Below, one piece after another: positions 54,112-62,767 of a stretch of 64,000 nt of DNA (position 1 is its first letter; each line of letters opens with the position of its first letter). This DNA comes from Bacteroidota bacterium (GTDB taxonomy: Bacteria; Bacteroidota; Bacteroidia; Chitinophagales; Chitinophagaceae). The notes below the pieces were generated by a model that saw only the letters and a list, made by a program, of their open reading frames with translations, was not told where the DNA came from and ran no database searches. The stretch spans positions 1 through 64,000 of the forward strand of contig JAEZGI010000032.1 in NCBI GenBank assembly GCA_023416995.1, written 5' to 3'. Position numbers and translations under genes: made by a program.

Positions 54112-54164
54112 CCGTTTAAATACACACTCCTTCAGGAAGGTGAAGGGTTTGCATTAAAAACTGC

Positions 54165-54380
54165 TTATGGCTGCGACAGTGTGGTACTGCTGCAGGTGCC
54201 GTTTGACTCGAGTTTCAACAGTTGCACGGTACGCCCGTCTGAAAGCGTTATCCTGCACATGTTATATCCACCGGAGCGGTACCCGCGGTACACGCAGGGA
54301 GCACCCTGGTCAGGCACCTGCTGAAGATTAGTGTATTCTTCGCCTGAAGAGAGCGTACTGGTTGCAAAACAGAAAAATTT
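54165..54380 (-). pseudogene. Orphan C-terminal fragment of an exported cysteine-containing protein, or small gene
   Basis: A 71-codon stop-to-stop segment on the minus strand with no ATG until near its middle. It reads like the tail of a secreted protein: SSGEEYTNLQQVPDQGAPCV, then YRSGGYNMCRITLSDGRTVQ, then LESNGTCSSTTLSQP. Four cysteines are present. An in-frame stop lies just upstream, while an adjacent frame continues open upstream, so a frameshift could have separated the parts. I recognise no family. The convergent hairpin after its stop suggests it was once a gene. Confidence 0.35.
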
Positions 54381-54512
54381 CTACAACTTTCGATTTTTAA
54401 ATGACGCTGCTTTTTTGGGAAAGATTCTTTCAGTGGATATTTGAAAGCGTTTAGCAAATCCACACTGATTGATCTATATTAGGATTTTAAAAACCTTATC
54501 AATCCAATCCCA

Positions 54513-55097
54513 ATGCGTTATACTATCTGCTTTACCTTGCTTATTATTTGTTGTATCACCGGTTATTCACAGAACGGTCCATTCAAAATCAATTTCGCGA
54601 CAGGACATGCTTTGCATGGAACCGGTGATATGCATGGATACACATTTCTGGCTGAAATACAGATTCCATTTAAAAGATTACCCCGATTGTCGGTTACGCC
54701 TGGTTTGCAATTCACTGGTCATTCCATCACTATGCAAGCAACAGAATATAATCTTAGAACTGTTACTAATGGCCTAACAGCCTTTGCAACGCTCGATTAC
54801 CTGGTCCTCGCAAAAAGGATCCATCGTATAAAAGTCAGCGCAGGTCCTTCTCTTAGATATCAAAGCAGTTCACAGCCTGATTACATTGATGGCCGCCAGC
54901 TACCATCCGGAGAATGGCTCACGATTTTCGGTTACAGCTCACCTTTAAACACTTACTCAGTTGGCTACCTGGTTGCACCACAATATGAGTTTCAAATTTC
55001 TCAGCGATTAAATATCGGGCTACGGTTAATGCTGCAAAATGATACAAGGGGAGACGTATTGACCTCGCAGTCTTTACTTGTTGGTGTCAGACTCTGA
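54513..55097 (+). CDS. Predicted outer-membrane beta-barrel protein
   Basis: A 194-residue exported protein with a signal peptide (residues 1-19, ending TGYSQ). Alternating hydrophobic strands with aromatic ends and a C-terminal TSQSLLVGVRL suggest an eight-strand outer-membrane barrel of the OmpW/porin-like small type. No family was recognised. It is on the plus strand, 40 bases from the convergent SRPBCC gene. Confidence 0.7.
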   Translation: MRYTICFTLLIICCITGYSQNGPFKINFATGHALHGTGDMHGYTFLAEIQIPFKRLPRLSVTPGLQFTGHSITMQATEYNLRTVTNGLTAFATLDYLVLAKRIHRIKVSAGPSLRYQSSSQPDYIDGRQLPSGEWLTIFGYSSPLNTYSVGYLVAPQYEFQISQRLNIGLRLMLQNDTRGDVLTSQSLLVGVRL

Positions 55098-55136
55098 CAA
55101 CAGGTAATGGGTAAACCGGAAGAGGAGCGGAAAGTT

Positions 55137-55604
55137 TTATTCTGAAGCAAACTTATCAGCAATAAGATTAAGATCGATGCCATGTTCAAGGTATGCCTTC
55201 ATGCCGTCAAGCACTGTGGTAAATCCTCCTGTGGCATCAATCACTTCTGTCAGTAAATCGGCCCCGATACTTTGAAAACCTGTCTGGCGGATAACCACGT
55301 ACGTACTGGCCGCGCTTTTCGGCTCAAAGAGGAATTCAATCGTGGTCTCTCCTTTGTCCCAACTGATGGAAATACGCTCATTCTGCCGGACAGCATTCAC
55401 ATGCACTTCGCTTGAGACGCCATACATCTCCCATTCCCAGGTAATTGTTTTGTTTTCTTCTAAGGGGCCGCTGCTTTTCGTGAACCAGAAATGTGTTGTA
55501 TACTGCGGATCGATAAAAGCATTGAACACTTCATCGACAGGTTTTCTGATTAACATTTGTGCTTCAACTTTTGGCGTGGTTGAGGTTTGTAGCGATTGTT
55601 CCAT
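55137..55604 (-). CDS. SRPBCC-family (AHSA1-like) protein
   Basis: A 155-residue START/Bet v1-like protein. The N-terminal VEAQMLIRKPVDEVFNAFID and central TKSSGPLEENKTITWEWEMY fit the polyketide-cyclase/AHSA1 group. The ATG at 55604 is preferred; a start at 55652 would add a non-conserved, unlikely extension. The ligand is unknown. It follows the serine hydrolase gene on the same strand but with a 70-base gap. Confidence 0.9.
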   Translation of the reverse strand: MEQSLQTSTTPKVEAQMLIRKPVDEVFNAFIDPQYTTHFWFTKSSGPLEENKTITWEWEMYGVSSEVHVNAVRQNERISISWDKGETTIEFLFEPKSAASTYVVIRQTGFQSIGADLLTEVIDATGGFTTVLDGMKAYLEHGIDLNLIADKFASE

Positions 55605-55674
55605 GTTCCGTATTGTTTCTAGATGGTATAAAAAAAATGAACTACACTTCAATGGCTGTTCACATCTTTCTCGT

Positions 55675-56817
55675 TTATCGGGAAGCCTTTACAATAAGGT
55701 TCATTAATTCACTCATTTTGCTATCATCCATCCATCGTGCTACCACAACGATATCGTGTTCGGGATCTATCACAATGTAATTACCGCCAAATCCCACAGC
55801 ATAATATACAGATGCAGGCACGCCGGGCCACTTTCCGGTACCGTTTAACCACCACATAAAACCATACTCTTTGTTTGGCACGGAGGGTTGTGTAGCCTGT
55901 TCGATCCAACGTTCAGAAATCAATTGGTTTGAGCCCCATTTTCCTTTGCGTAAAAATAATAGTCCGAATCTGGCCATATCAATAGCACTGATGAATAGTC
56001 CACCGCCATGGTGGCCACCACCGCTTACAGACTGCATCATGATACCATCAATGTTTACAAATGAATTTTCATACCCGTACCAGCGCCAGGTAGTGGATGC
56101 ACCGATGGGATCCATTATGGCTTCTTTCAATATAGCGGGAAGTGGTTGTCTCCAAACCTGCAATAACGAATAAGCCAGAAGGTTAACGCGCACGTCATTA
56201 TATTCATAACTTGTTCCCGGTTTAAGAAGTTTTCTGTTTTTCCATTCATCGATGGTTCCTGTACGTGGTGGTCGGTCGGCCCAATCGTGTAATCCGAACA
56301 ATGAACCGCTCCAGTCGGATGATTGATTTAAAAGGTGTTCCCAGGTGATCTCGCCGTTATGCGCACCTTCAAATGAGCCGTCCCATACATATTTGCTAAC
56401 CTTATCATTTAAGTTTCGTATCAATCCTTTGTCGACAGCAAGTCCCGCGACTGTGCTTAGTACACTTTTGGTAGCGCTGAAGGTCATATCGACGCGATGA
56501 ATATCGCCCCATTGAGCGGCGATATATCCGCCTTTAATGATCAAACCAGCTGGTCCCCCTCTGAAACGTGTGGGCCCGATTACTGCATACCCCGGCTCAT
56601 TTGAATAAGCTTTCAGATTAGCGATTCGCAGATCTTTTTCAACCTTGTTTTCGTTTCTTAAAGCAAATGCAACCGCACTGTCGAGCCATTGCCGGTTCAG
56701 CTTTAGTTCAGCCGGCTTTTTTACCAGCCAGTTTGTATCAGGAAAATAAGGTTGTTGTGCATTGACTACTACCGATAACAATATCAGCATCCATAAGATG
56801 GGGTACTTCAAATTCAT
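55675..56817 (-). CDS. Exported serine hydrolase (beta-lactamase fold)
   Basis: A 380-residue member of the beta-lactamase-related family. A signal peptide covers residues 1-20. The nucleophile is in TFSATKSV (Ser114, Lys117), and the second motif is the Tyr of SYEYNDVRVNLLAYS. A C-terminal YAVGFGGNYIVIDPEHDIVV strand carries the HxG/GxG-type third motif. The substrate (esters, D-amino-acid peptides or beta-lactams) is unknown. A second, lipoprotein-type member is at 78-1256. Confidence 0.93.
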   Translation of the reverse strand: MNLKYPILWMLILLSVVVNAQQPYFPDTNWLVKKPAELKLNRQWLDSAVAFALRNENKVEKDLRIANLKAYSNEPGYAVIGPTRFRGGPAGLIIKGGYIAAQWGDIHRVDMTFSATKSVLSTVAGLAVDKGLIRNLNDKVSKYVWDGSFEGAHNGEITWEHLLNQSSDWSGSLFGLHDWADRPPRTGTIDEWKNRKLLKPGTSYEYNDVRVNLLAYSLLQVWRQPLPAILKEAIMDPIGASTTWRWYGYENSFVNIDGIMMQSVSGGGHHGGGLFISAIDMARFGLLFLRKGKWGSNQLISERWIEQATQPSVPNKEYGFMWWLNGTGKWPGVPASVYYAVGFGGNYIVIDPEHDIVVVARWMDDSKMSELMNLIVKASR

Positions 56818-56865
56818 TTTACAATATTTTCTGTATTTGAGTGTTCAACGAAAATAAGAAAGGAT

Positions 56866-57088
56866 TTTGATGTGCTGCGGCCGGCCCGCGTCGGCACTGA
56901 ATTTTTCCGGGCTTCATGCGCTTATTATTTTCTGAGTTGCGTTGACAGCTATCGGCCCTGGGCGCCCTGATGGGCCTTGAATAGAAGGTTTAAGGTTCGG
57001 GTTACTGACCGCCTTGATCAGCTTTTGTACCCTTTCCGGAAAAATAAGGCGCCTTGCGCGGAACCGCCCTTGCATCGCAGACTGTGAG
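56866..57088. repeat. Intergenic repeat, copy A (inverted relative to copies B)
   Basis: Part 1 (56866-56956) matches the reverse complement of 58009-58116 with about a quarter of the bases changed. Part 2 (57036-57088) matches the reverse complement of 57877-57928 with about four substitutions and one indel in 53 bases. The order of the two parts is the same in each copy. No conserved reading frame is shared, so it is a non-coding repeat. Confidence 0.65.
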
Positions 57089-57335
57089 ATTTCTTGCGCA
57101 GGTTTGATGCTAAAGCACTGCAATGTGTACACCAGTCTTGTTGTGCTCAGTTGTAAGGCACTGCTTATGTTTATTGCTTTCGTATTTTCCTCAACTTGCA
57201 GTGGCTGGCATAATGGGTGGCAACTAAACACTATCTTCGCTGTATGCCATTTGACCAGGTGATCATATTGTAAATTTTATGCCTTGGGTTTGAATATGGA
57301 GAGAGCCATAGAAAGGCTTATGTTGAACCACGATA

Positions 57336-57755
57336 ATGATTGAAGAACGGTTAACATTATTAAATACGGGTTTCATGAATGAAGTTGTAAGGAAATTAAA
57401 ATTCAAGCACCAGGCTGTCATCATCAATGCACCACCCGCCTTCCAGAATGAATTTATTGAGCTTGGCTTTACAGTCGCCTTCGATAAATACAACAAAAGC
57501 TTCAACACGCTTGTATTTGTAAACAACAGCAAAGAGCTTGTCGATTTCTTAAACAACCAACTAAATAATATAGAGCCGGACAGCATTTTGTGGATTGCTT
57601 ATCCAAAGCTAACCTCCAAAATAAAAAGCGATATTCACCGTGACACTATCCGTGCAGCAGTCGGGGACTATAATTTAAAGACGGTAGCCGCAATCTCGAT
57701 TGATGAAACATGGAGCGCATTACGGTTACGACCAATTGATAAAGTAGGAGTTTAA
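57336..57755 (+). CDS. Protein of unknown function (DUF3052-like)
   Basis: A 139-residue soluble protein. The layout is a Rossmann-like alternation of strands and helices: QAVIINAPPAFQNEFIELGF, then TLVFVNNSKELVDFLNNQL, then ILWIAYPKLTSKIKSDIHRD and VAAISIDETWSALRLRPID. This resembles DUF3052-type proteins, but I cannot be sure. The gene lies between inverted copies of a repeat (56866-57088 and 57877-58248), which is unusual. Confidence 0.7.
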   Translation: MIEERLTLLNTGFMNEVVRKLKFKHQAVIINAPPAFQNEFIELGFTVAFDKYNKSFNTLVFVNNSKELVDFLNNQLNNIEPDSILWIAYPKLTSKIKSDIHRDTIRAAVGDYNLKTVAAISIDETWSALRLRPIDKVGV

Positions 57756-57876
57756 AATGCCCAGATAGCTTATACATTACCTGCCGGCATACAACCGAAG
57801 CTGGCTCTACAGGTTTTATACAGCCAAACGCTGGCAGTACAATATTAGTCTCGCATGCGCCCCGTTCGATAAAGCG

Positions 57877-58119
57877 CTCACAGCCTGCGATGCAAGGACG
57901 GATCCGCGCAAGGCACCTTTTTTTCCGGTCAGGGAACCAAAGCAGAACAAGGCGATCTTAGGCGCCGACCATGAAGAGCTTTTCTCAAAGCTGATCAGAA
58001 CCCCGAAAGCCGATAGAATATTGCGCAACACAAAACATCAAAAGCGTATGAAGCACGGAAAAATGCAGTGCCGGCGCGGACCGCCCGCGGCATCAACAGC
58101 AGGCGGATAGCAGAAGTAA
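57877..58119 (-). repeat. Intergenic repeat, copy B1
   Basis: On the minus strand it carries the same two blocks as copy A, in the same order, separated by an unrelated ~80-base middle. The first block (58009-58116) is tandemly duplicated in copy B2 (58141-58248). The GC-rich core contains ccggcgcggaccgcccgcgg, a self-complementary element able to form a hairpin. Confidence 0.65.
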
Positions 58120-58130
58120 TCTTCTCAACC

Positions 58131-58248
58131 CTGATCAGAAGCCGATAGAATATTGCGCAACACGACACACCAAAAGCGTATGAAGCACGAAAAAAAGCAG
58201 TGCCGGTGCGGACCGCCCGCGGCATCAACAGCAGGCGGATAGCAGAAG
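58131..58248 (-). repeat. Intergenic repeat, copy B2 (tandem)
   Basis: A tandem copy of the first block of B1: 108 bases (58141-58248) match 58009-58116 with six substitutions, a period of 132 bases. Both copies begin with ctgatcagaa. It ends 13 bases before the TlpA stop codon, so it lies in the 3' untranslated part of that operon. Confidence 0.75.
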
Positions 58249-58260
58249 CAAAGACCGAAA

Positions 58261-58839
58261 CTACTGCACAGCTAGCCCGCCGAACCAGTTTATAAACTTG
58301 TTTGTCTCGAAATTACCAGCGCCTTCATGCTGCATCAATAATTGCCCGCTGGCTCCGATCACGGCAGTAGTAGGCAGCGTGCCGCTATATACTTCATCGG
58401 GTACAGGCCCCGACGACTGCAGAAAAGGTATCGTGTAGTTATTCGTGCGGAGATAATCAACACCGGCATCACGGTTATTGTCTTCATTGATAAAAAGAAA
58501 CACAAAATTGCTGTCAGATTTGAATCTATCGTATAACCGCTGAAGCGAAGGCATTTCTGCAAGGCATGGGGGACACCAGCTGGCCCAGAAATTTACAAAG
58601 ACCACTTTGCCTTTTAATTCATCGGTCGAAACGAGCCCACCGGTTTCATCTTTAAAAGAAAACGCTGCCACCGTCGCGCTGGTGGGGGCGGAGGTATCCG
58701 GAACATCTGGCCGAAACAAACCGATAGACATCATTCCACGGATCACATAGGATTTCGCGTGCTTATTGAACGCAACAAACAGTAAGAGTCCAATCAATAG
58801 AATATCCCAGATTTTTATGCGTCGTTTTTTGACATCCAT
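58261..58839 (-). CDS. TlpA-like thiol-disulfide oxidoreductase
   Basis: A 192-residue membrane-anchored thioredoxin-fold protein. One N-terminal helix (~12-24) anchors it. The active site is FWASWCPPCLAEMP (Cys89, Cys92). It probably reduces or exchanges disulfides of periplasmic proteins. It starts 11 bases after the SDR gene on the same strand, so it is the third gene of the PanE-SDR-TlpA operon. The repeat array begins just beyond its stop. Confidence 0.95.
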   Translation of the reverse strand: MDVKKRRIKIWDILLIGLLLFVAFNKHAKSYVIRGMMSIGLFRPDVPDTSAPTSATVAAFSFKDETGGLVSTDELKGKVVFVNFWASWCPPCLAEMPSLQRLYDRFKSDSNFVFLFINEDNNRDAGVDYLRTNNYTIPFLQSSGPVPDEVYSGTLPTTAVIGASGQLLMQHEGAGNFETNKFINWFGGLAVQ

Positions 58840-58850
58840 TATCTCAACAT

Positions 58851-59594
58851 TTATCTTCCACCAGCAATGTTTATAAAACTGCCGGTAGTATAGGATGATT
58901 TGTCGCCGGCCAGCCAGAGAATCGCTTCTGCCACTTCTTCGACAGTGCCACCGCGCTTCATGGGGATGCTTTCTTTCAAGCGGTTGACCCTGTCGGGTTC
59001 CCCACCGGAAGCGTGAATATCAGTATATATAAATCCTGGTCGCACGGCATTAACACGGATGCCTTCTGCAGCAACCTCTTTCGATAATCCAATTGTCATT
59101 GCATCCATCGCTCCCTTGGAAGCAGCATAATCGATGTATTCATTTGGGGAACCGGTCAATGAAGCAACCGAAGAAACATTCACGATGGTTCCGCCTTTTC
59201 CACCATGTTTTACCGACATACGTTTTACAGCTTCACGGCTGCAAATAAACTGACCTGTAATATTTGCTGAAAAAATGCGCTGAAGCCTTGCAATATCCAT
59301 CGTTTCCAGGCGCATCTGCGGTTCGAGTATACCTGCGTTATTGATAACCGAAACCAGGCTTCCCTGCAGCTTATCAATAGCTGAAAACATATTCACTATC
59401 TGGGCTTCATCAGCAATATCAGCCTGGATAGAAACGGCACCACCATTATTCGACTGGATTTCCGAAACAAGTTGTTCAGCCGCTGCTTTGCTGTTATGAT
59501 AATTTACAACTACGAAATATCCGGCCGCTGCTGCAAGCTTTGCAGTAGCAGCGCCAATTCCACGGCTCGCACCTGTTATAAGCATTATGTTCAT
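58851..59594 (-). CDS. Short-chain dehydrogenase/reductase (SDR, glucose dehydrogenase-like)
   Basis: A 247-residue classical SDR. The cofactor motif is ITGASRGIGAATAKLA, the NNAG is at SVINNAGIL, and the catalytic Ser-Tyr-Lys set is in VSSVASLTGSPNEYIDYAASKGA. The C-terminus SSYTTGSFINIAGGR is typical. The cofactor is probably NADP. It is the middle gene of the operon with PanE and TlpA. Confidence 0.95.
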   Translation of the reverse strand: MNIMLITGASRGIGAATAKLAAAAGYFVVVNYHNSKAAAEQLVSEIQSNNGGAVSIQADIADEAQIVNMFSAIDKLQGSLVSVINNAGILEPQMRLETMDIARLQRIFSANITGQFICSREAVKRMSVKHGGKGGTIVNVSSVASLTGSPNEYIDYAASKGAMDAMTIGLSKEVAAEGIRVNAVRPGFIYTDIHASGGEPDRVNRLKESIPMKRGGTVEEVAEAILWLAGDKSSYTTGSFINIAGGR

Positions 59595-59601
59595 GGTCTT
59601 G

Positions 59602-60531
59602 CTATAATTTTATGTTGACTACAGCCTCTTTTAATTTAACGAGTTCTCCCAGTATTTTTGTTTGTGTGACATGGTCTGCCTTGTTCAGGCGTTGAGCAAT
59701 TTTTACAATTTCAAAGTTCATATTGTCTATCTCTGTTGGACGACCATGTTTGATGTCCTGTAAGGTAGAGATCAGTTGACCATCGGATCGCAGGCTTATA
59801 TCAAGCAATGTGTTTTCAACATCAGCCTGATCAAGCTTTATACCCTCCGCATCAGCAACAAGTACACCTTCAGCGATTACTGTTTTTGCAATCTGCATGG
59901 CAGCAGGGTTACGGTGAAAGATACCGTTATCACAATCAAGCAAAGGACAAACGGAATTAAACACGCTGTTGATGATTGTTTTCTTCCAGGCATAAGTGGA
60001 GATATTAGTTTCAGGTCGAAAAGCAAATAATTCTGTAGACAGTTGTTGAACCACAGATGCAAGCACCTCGCCCTTACCCTCAATGATGCCAACAGGAGAG
60101 GGGCCAACCGGCTTATAACGTACAGTGGTTGCATCAATGGATTCACTTGTTGCAAACAAAACACATCTGTAAAGGTTTTTGAAACCGGCTTCAATATAGT
60201 TTTCCTCTACATTGAGTCCATTTTGCAGAATCACAACCGGCGAAGAGCCAATCCTCGGTAATAGCATCGACGCAATGTCCGCATTTGCAAACGCTTTTGC
60301 AGCAATAACAATAATGCCATCCAATTCAGTTCCTGACGAAATGGTATCAACCGGGACGGCTGCATCAAATGACTTCTCATTACCCAGGATAAGTTTCAAT
60401 TTAAGCTGCTGCGATCCCTGGTCAGGTCCACGTTGTACGAGTGTCACCTTTTTACCTTCTTGCGTGAGCAGTACTGCAAGTGTTTTGCCAATAGCACCTG
60501 CACCAACAATGTATATATGTGATGAATGCAT
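59602..60531 (-). CDS. 2-dehydropantoate 2-reductase (ketopantoate reductase)
   Basis: A 309-residue enzyme of the ApbA/PanE family, catalysing the NADPH-dependent reduction of ketopantoate to pantoate in pantothenate synthesis. The cofactor motif is YIVGAGAIGKTLAVLL. The ApbA_C domain is complete, with the catalytic lysine region WKKTIINSVFNSVCPLLD and the RPTEIDNMNFEIV motif. It opens the operon with the SDR and TlpA-like genes. Many PanE-like paralogues use other 2-keto acids, so the exact substrate is inferred. Confidence 0.88.
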   Translation of the reverse strand: MHSSHIYIVGAGAIGKTLAVLLTQEGKKVTLVQRGPDQGSQQLKLKLILGNEKSFDAAVPVDTISSGTELDGIIVIAAKAFANADIASMLLPRIGSSPVVILQNGLNVEENYIEAGFKNLYRCVLFATSESIDATTVRYKPVGPSPVGIIEGKGEVLASVVQQLSTELFAFRPETNISTYAWKKTIINSVFNSVCPLLDCDNGIFHRNPAAMQIAKTVIAEGVLVADAEGIKLDQADVENTLLDISLRSDGQLISTLQDIKHGRPTEIDNMNFEIVKIAQRLNKADHVTQTKILGELVKLKEAVVNIKL

Positions 60532-60723
60532 ACGAAGTTCAAAAGTGCATAAAAATCAGTTCACAAAAAAAAGTGGCGCAAACCGATCTTGTTAAATGTA
60601 TCAAACAATTAAGTCGATCAAACGTAAATCTTACAATTCGATAATGAGAAGCGGATGAAAACTTCATACCTTAGTTGAACTGGATACATCATAAATAACC
60701 GGTGATCTATTTAACATACGAAC

Positions 60724-61641
60724 ATGACAAACAGTAAAGAAATGAGCCGACGAAACTTCATCAGAAATTCAGGCCTCCTGCTTGCCGCAAATGGTGCTGG
60801 GATTCAAGCTTTGGCCAATAACGCATTTTTTAAATACAGGCTGGGCATCCAACTGTTTTCTGTTCGTGAACCCCTGGCAAAAGACCTGCCTGGTACGATT
60901 AAAAAGTTAGCCGGAGTTGGCTACAAAGATTCAGAAACTTATGGCTATGATCCTGAAAAGGGCACTTACTATGGCATCAGGGCTGCGGACTTTAAAAAGC
61001 TACTCACAGATAATGATATGATCACCACCAGCGGTCACTATGATTTTACCAAATATTTCGACCGGAGCGAAGATGATATGTCGCGTTTTGTTGACCGATG
61101 TATAGAAGGTGCAACAACGCTGGGACAACGCTATATCACATGGCCCTGGCTTGATCCGGCTTTCCGGACAATCAATCATTTCCGGCAACTCACTATCAAA
61201 CTAAATAAGATTGGCGAACAGATCAGTAAAGCCGGTCTTGGATTTGCCTATCATCATCACGACTTTGAATTCACCGATCATGATGGCGAAAACGGATACG
61301 AAATCATTATGCGTGAAACTGATACAGGAACCGTAAAACTTCAGATGGATCTGTATTGGGTGATGCGTTCATCAAAACTATCTCCTGAAGCTTTAATAGA
61401 GAAACAACCCGGTCGTTTTGTAATGTGGCACATAAAGGACATGGATAAACGCACACAGGATTATTCGGAGTTGGGTAACGGCTCGATAGACTTTACAAAG
61501 ATCTTACCTTTAGCCAAACGCGCCGGATTGGAATATTACTACATTGAACAGGGAGGAAACTTTGCGCATGATCCGGTACGTAGTGTCACCGACAGTGCGC
61601 TTTATTTCAAAAAGAATCTTGAACAATTTCTGAGCCGTTGA
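60724..61641 (+). CDS. Tat-exported sugar phosphate isomerase/epimerase-fold protein
   Basis: A 305-residue TIM-barrel (AP endonuclease 2) protein. The N-terminal SRRNFIRNSGLLLAANGAG is a twin-arginine-type signal, so export after folding is likely. The barrel carries LGIQLFSVREPLAKDLPGTI, AYHHHDFEF (metal His) and VMWHIKDMDKRTQDY, with Glu in the final QGGNFAHDP strand. Its relatives are sugar isomerases or epimerases. It stands alone, divergent from PanE. A second ATG at 60745 would shorten it by seven residues. Confidence 0.92.
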   Translation: MTNSKEMSRRNFIRNSGLLLAANGAGIQALANNAFFKYRLGIQLFSVREPLAKDLPGTIKKLAGVGYKDSETYGYDPEKGTYYGIRAADFKKLLTDNDMITTSGHYDFTKYFDRSEDDMSRFVDRCIEGATTLGQRYITWPWLDPAFRTINHFRQLTIKLNKIGEQISKAGLGFAYHHHDFEFTDHDGENGYEIIMRETDTGTVKLQMDLYWVMRSSKLSPEALIEKQPGRFVMWHIKDMDKRTQDYSELGNGSIDFTKILPLAKRAGLEYYYIEQGGNFAHDPVRSVTDSALYFKKNLEQFLSR

Positions 61642-61684
61642 GAAGTCAGACAGGCGTAGAACAAAAAAGTTTTATCTAAGAAAT

Positions 61685-62107
61685 TTATTCAGCTTCATAT
61701 CGTTCCTTCAAAAATCTTATTGTTTCCTGCATCATTGCCACAAGTTTCGCCTCATCTACATCGCTCAGCTTTTTTATATAGATACATGCCTTGCCGTTTT
61801 TGAATTTGCCCAATCCTTGCAAAAGATGTTGATGTTCGTCTAATCCGGTGAACACATATAATGAAATGGCTGCTTTGCGCGGAGAAAATCCAAGTAATGG
61901 CGCATCGCCTTCATGGCCGCTCTCATACCTATAATGATAAGCGCCAAATCCAACTATAGTTGGTCCCCACATCCTTGGCTCGTGACCAGACACCCGTTTC
62001 ATGATGTCGATCAAACGGAAACTATCTTCCTGCTGACCCGGCAATGCATGCTGCCTGATAAATGCAGTAACATCGCCAGCGGTTTCTGCGGTTTTATTTT
62101 TTGCCAT
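61685..62107 (-). CDS. DUF1801-family protein
   Basis: A 140-residue soluble protein of DUF1801 (YdhG-like), with an N-terminal helix, then GHEPRMWGPTIVGFGAYHYR and the core SPRKAAISLYVFTGLDEHQH and a C-terminal CIYIKKLSDVDEAKL. The fold binds small molecules; the function is unknown. It is divergent from the RidA gene and convergent with the isomerase gene. Confidence 0.9.
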   Translation of the reverse strand: MAKNKTAETAGDVTAFIRQHALPGQQEDSFRLIDIMKRVSGHEPRMWGPTIVGFGAYHYRYESGHEGDAPLLGFSPRKAAISLYVFTGLDEHQHLLQGLGKFKNGKACIYIKKLSDVDEAKLVAMMQETIRFLKERYEAE

Positions 62108-62253
62108 CGCGTGTTATATTACAAAATAAATATAACTATTTTAACGACGAGGCAAGTAAAAACCATTTCCTGTCCGCCCAGATCCCTTTAATCCTGAATA
62201 ACAAATCCGATATTGCGACGATTAATGAAAGCTGGCAACCTAAAAGTTTTATT

Positions 62254-62766
62254 ATGCGAAACATTTTACTCCTGGTCATCTTCCTGCTTCCTGTCTCTGT
62301 AAGCGCACAAACGCCAGAAGAGAACCTGTTAAAACTAAAGATCACCTTGCCCGCTGTACCGGAAGCCATTGGCAGTTATGTAGATGCAGTACGGGTCGGC
62401 AACCTTCTTTTCCTTTCCGGCAAAGGACCCAGGCAGGCAAACGGGGAATATATCAAAGGCAAACTCGGTGCTGAGCTTACACTCGAACAGGGCAACGCGG
62501 CAGCCCGTCAAACAGCCATCAATCAACTGGCTGTTCTGCACAAAACGCTCGGTAGTATCAATAAAGTAAAACGGATTTTAAAAGTAAATGGCTATGTTAA
62601 TTCAGCAGATACTTTTGCCGATCAGCCAAAGGTTATCAATGGATTTTCTGACCTGATGATCGCCGTTTTTGGTGAGGCCGGCAAACATGCCCGTACTGCA
62701 ATCGGTACGAATTCCCTACCCATGAATATGGCAGTGGAGGTGGAGATGATTGTTGAAGTGGAGTGA
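62254..62766 (+). CDS. Exported RidA-family protein
   Basis: A 170-residue RidA/YjgF-type protein with a signal peptide (MRNILLLVIFLLPVSVSAQ). The domain from ~22 has the family segments VGNLLFLSGKGPRQANGEYI, KVKRILKVNGYVNSADTF, and NSLPMNMAVEVEMIVEVE, with the usual Arg in ARTAIGTNS. Cytosolic RidA hydrolyses enamine/imine intermediates of PLP enzymes; an exported form is unusual. I chose the ATG at 62254. An upstream start at 62101 would overlap the DUF1801 gene and has no coding character before the signal peptide. Confidence 0.88.
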   Translation: MRNILLLVIFLLPVSVSAQTPEENLLKLKITLPAVPEAIGSYVDAVRVGNLLFLSGKGPRQANGEYIKGKLGAELTLEQGNAAARQTAINQLAVLHKTLGSINKVKRILKVNGYVNSADTFADQPKVINGFSDLMIAVFGEAGKHARTAIGTNSLPMNMAVEVEMIVEVE

Positions 62767-62767
62767 T

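Noticed and set aside
56914..57231. Minus-strand 105-codon frame
   Set aside because: It runs through the inverted repeat copy A without coding character.
57816..58228. Two minus-strand frames through the repeat copies
   Set aside because: They are the reading of the tandem repeat itself; the frame is not shared with copy A, so coding is unlikely.
57991..58248. Tandem units that could be taken for a CRISPR array
   Set aside because: Only two units of 108 bases with near-identical content and a 24-base gap; no short repeats with distinct spacers and no cas genes.
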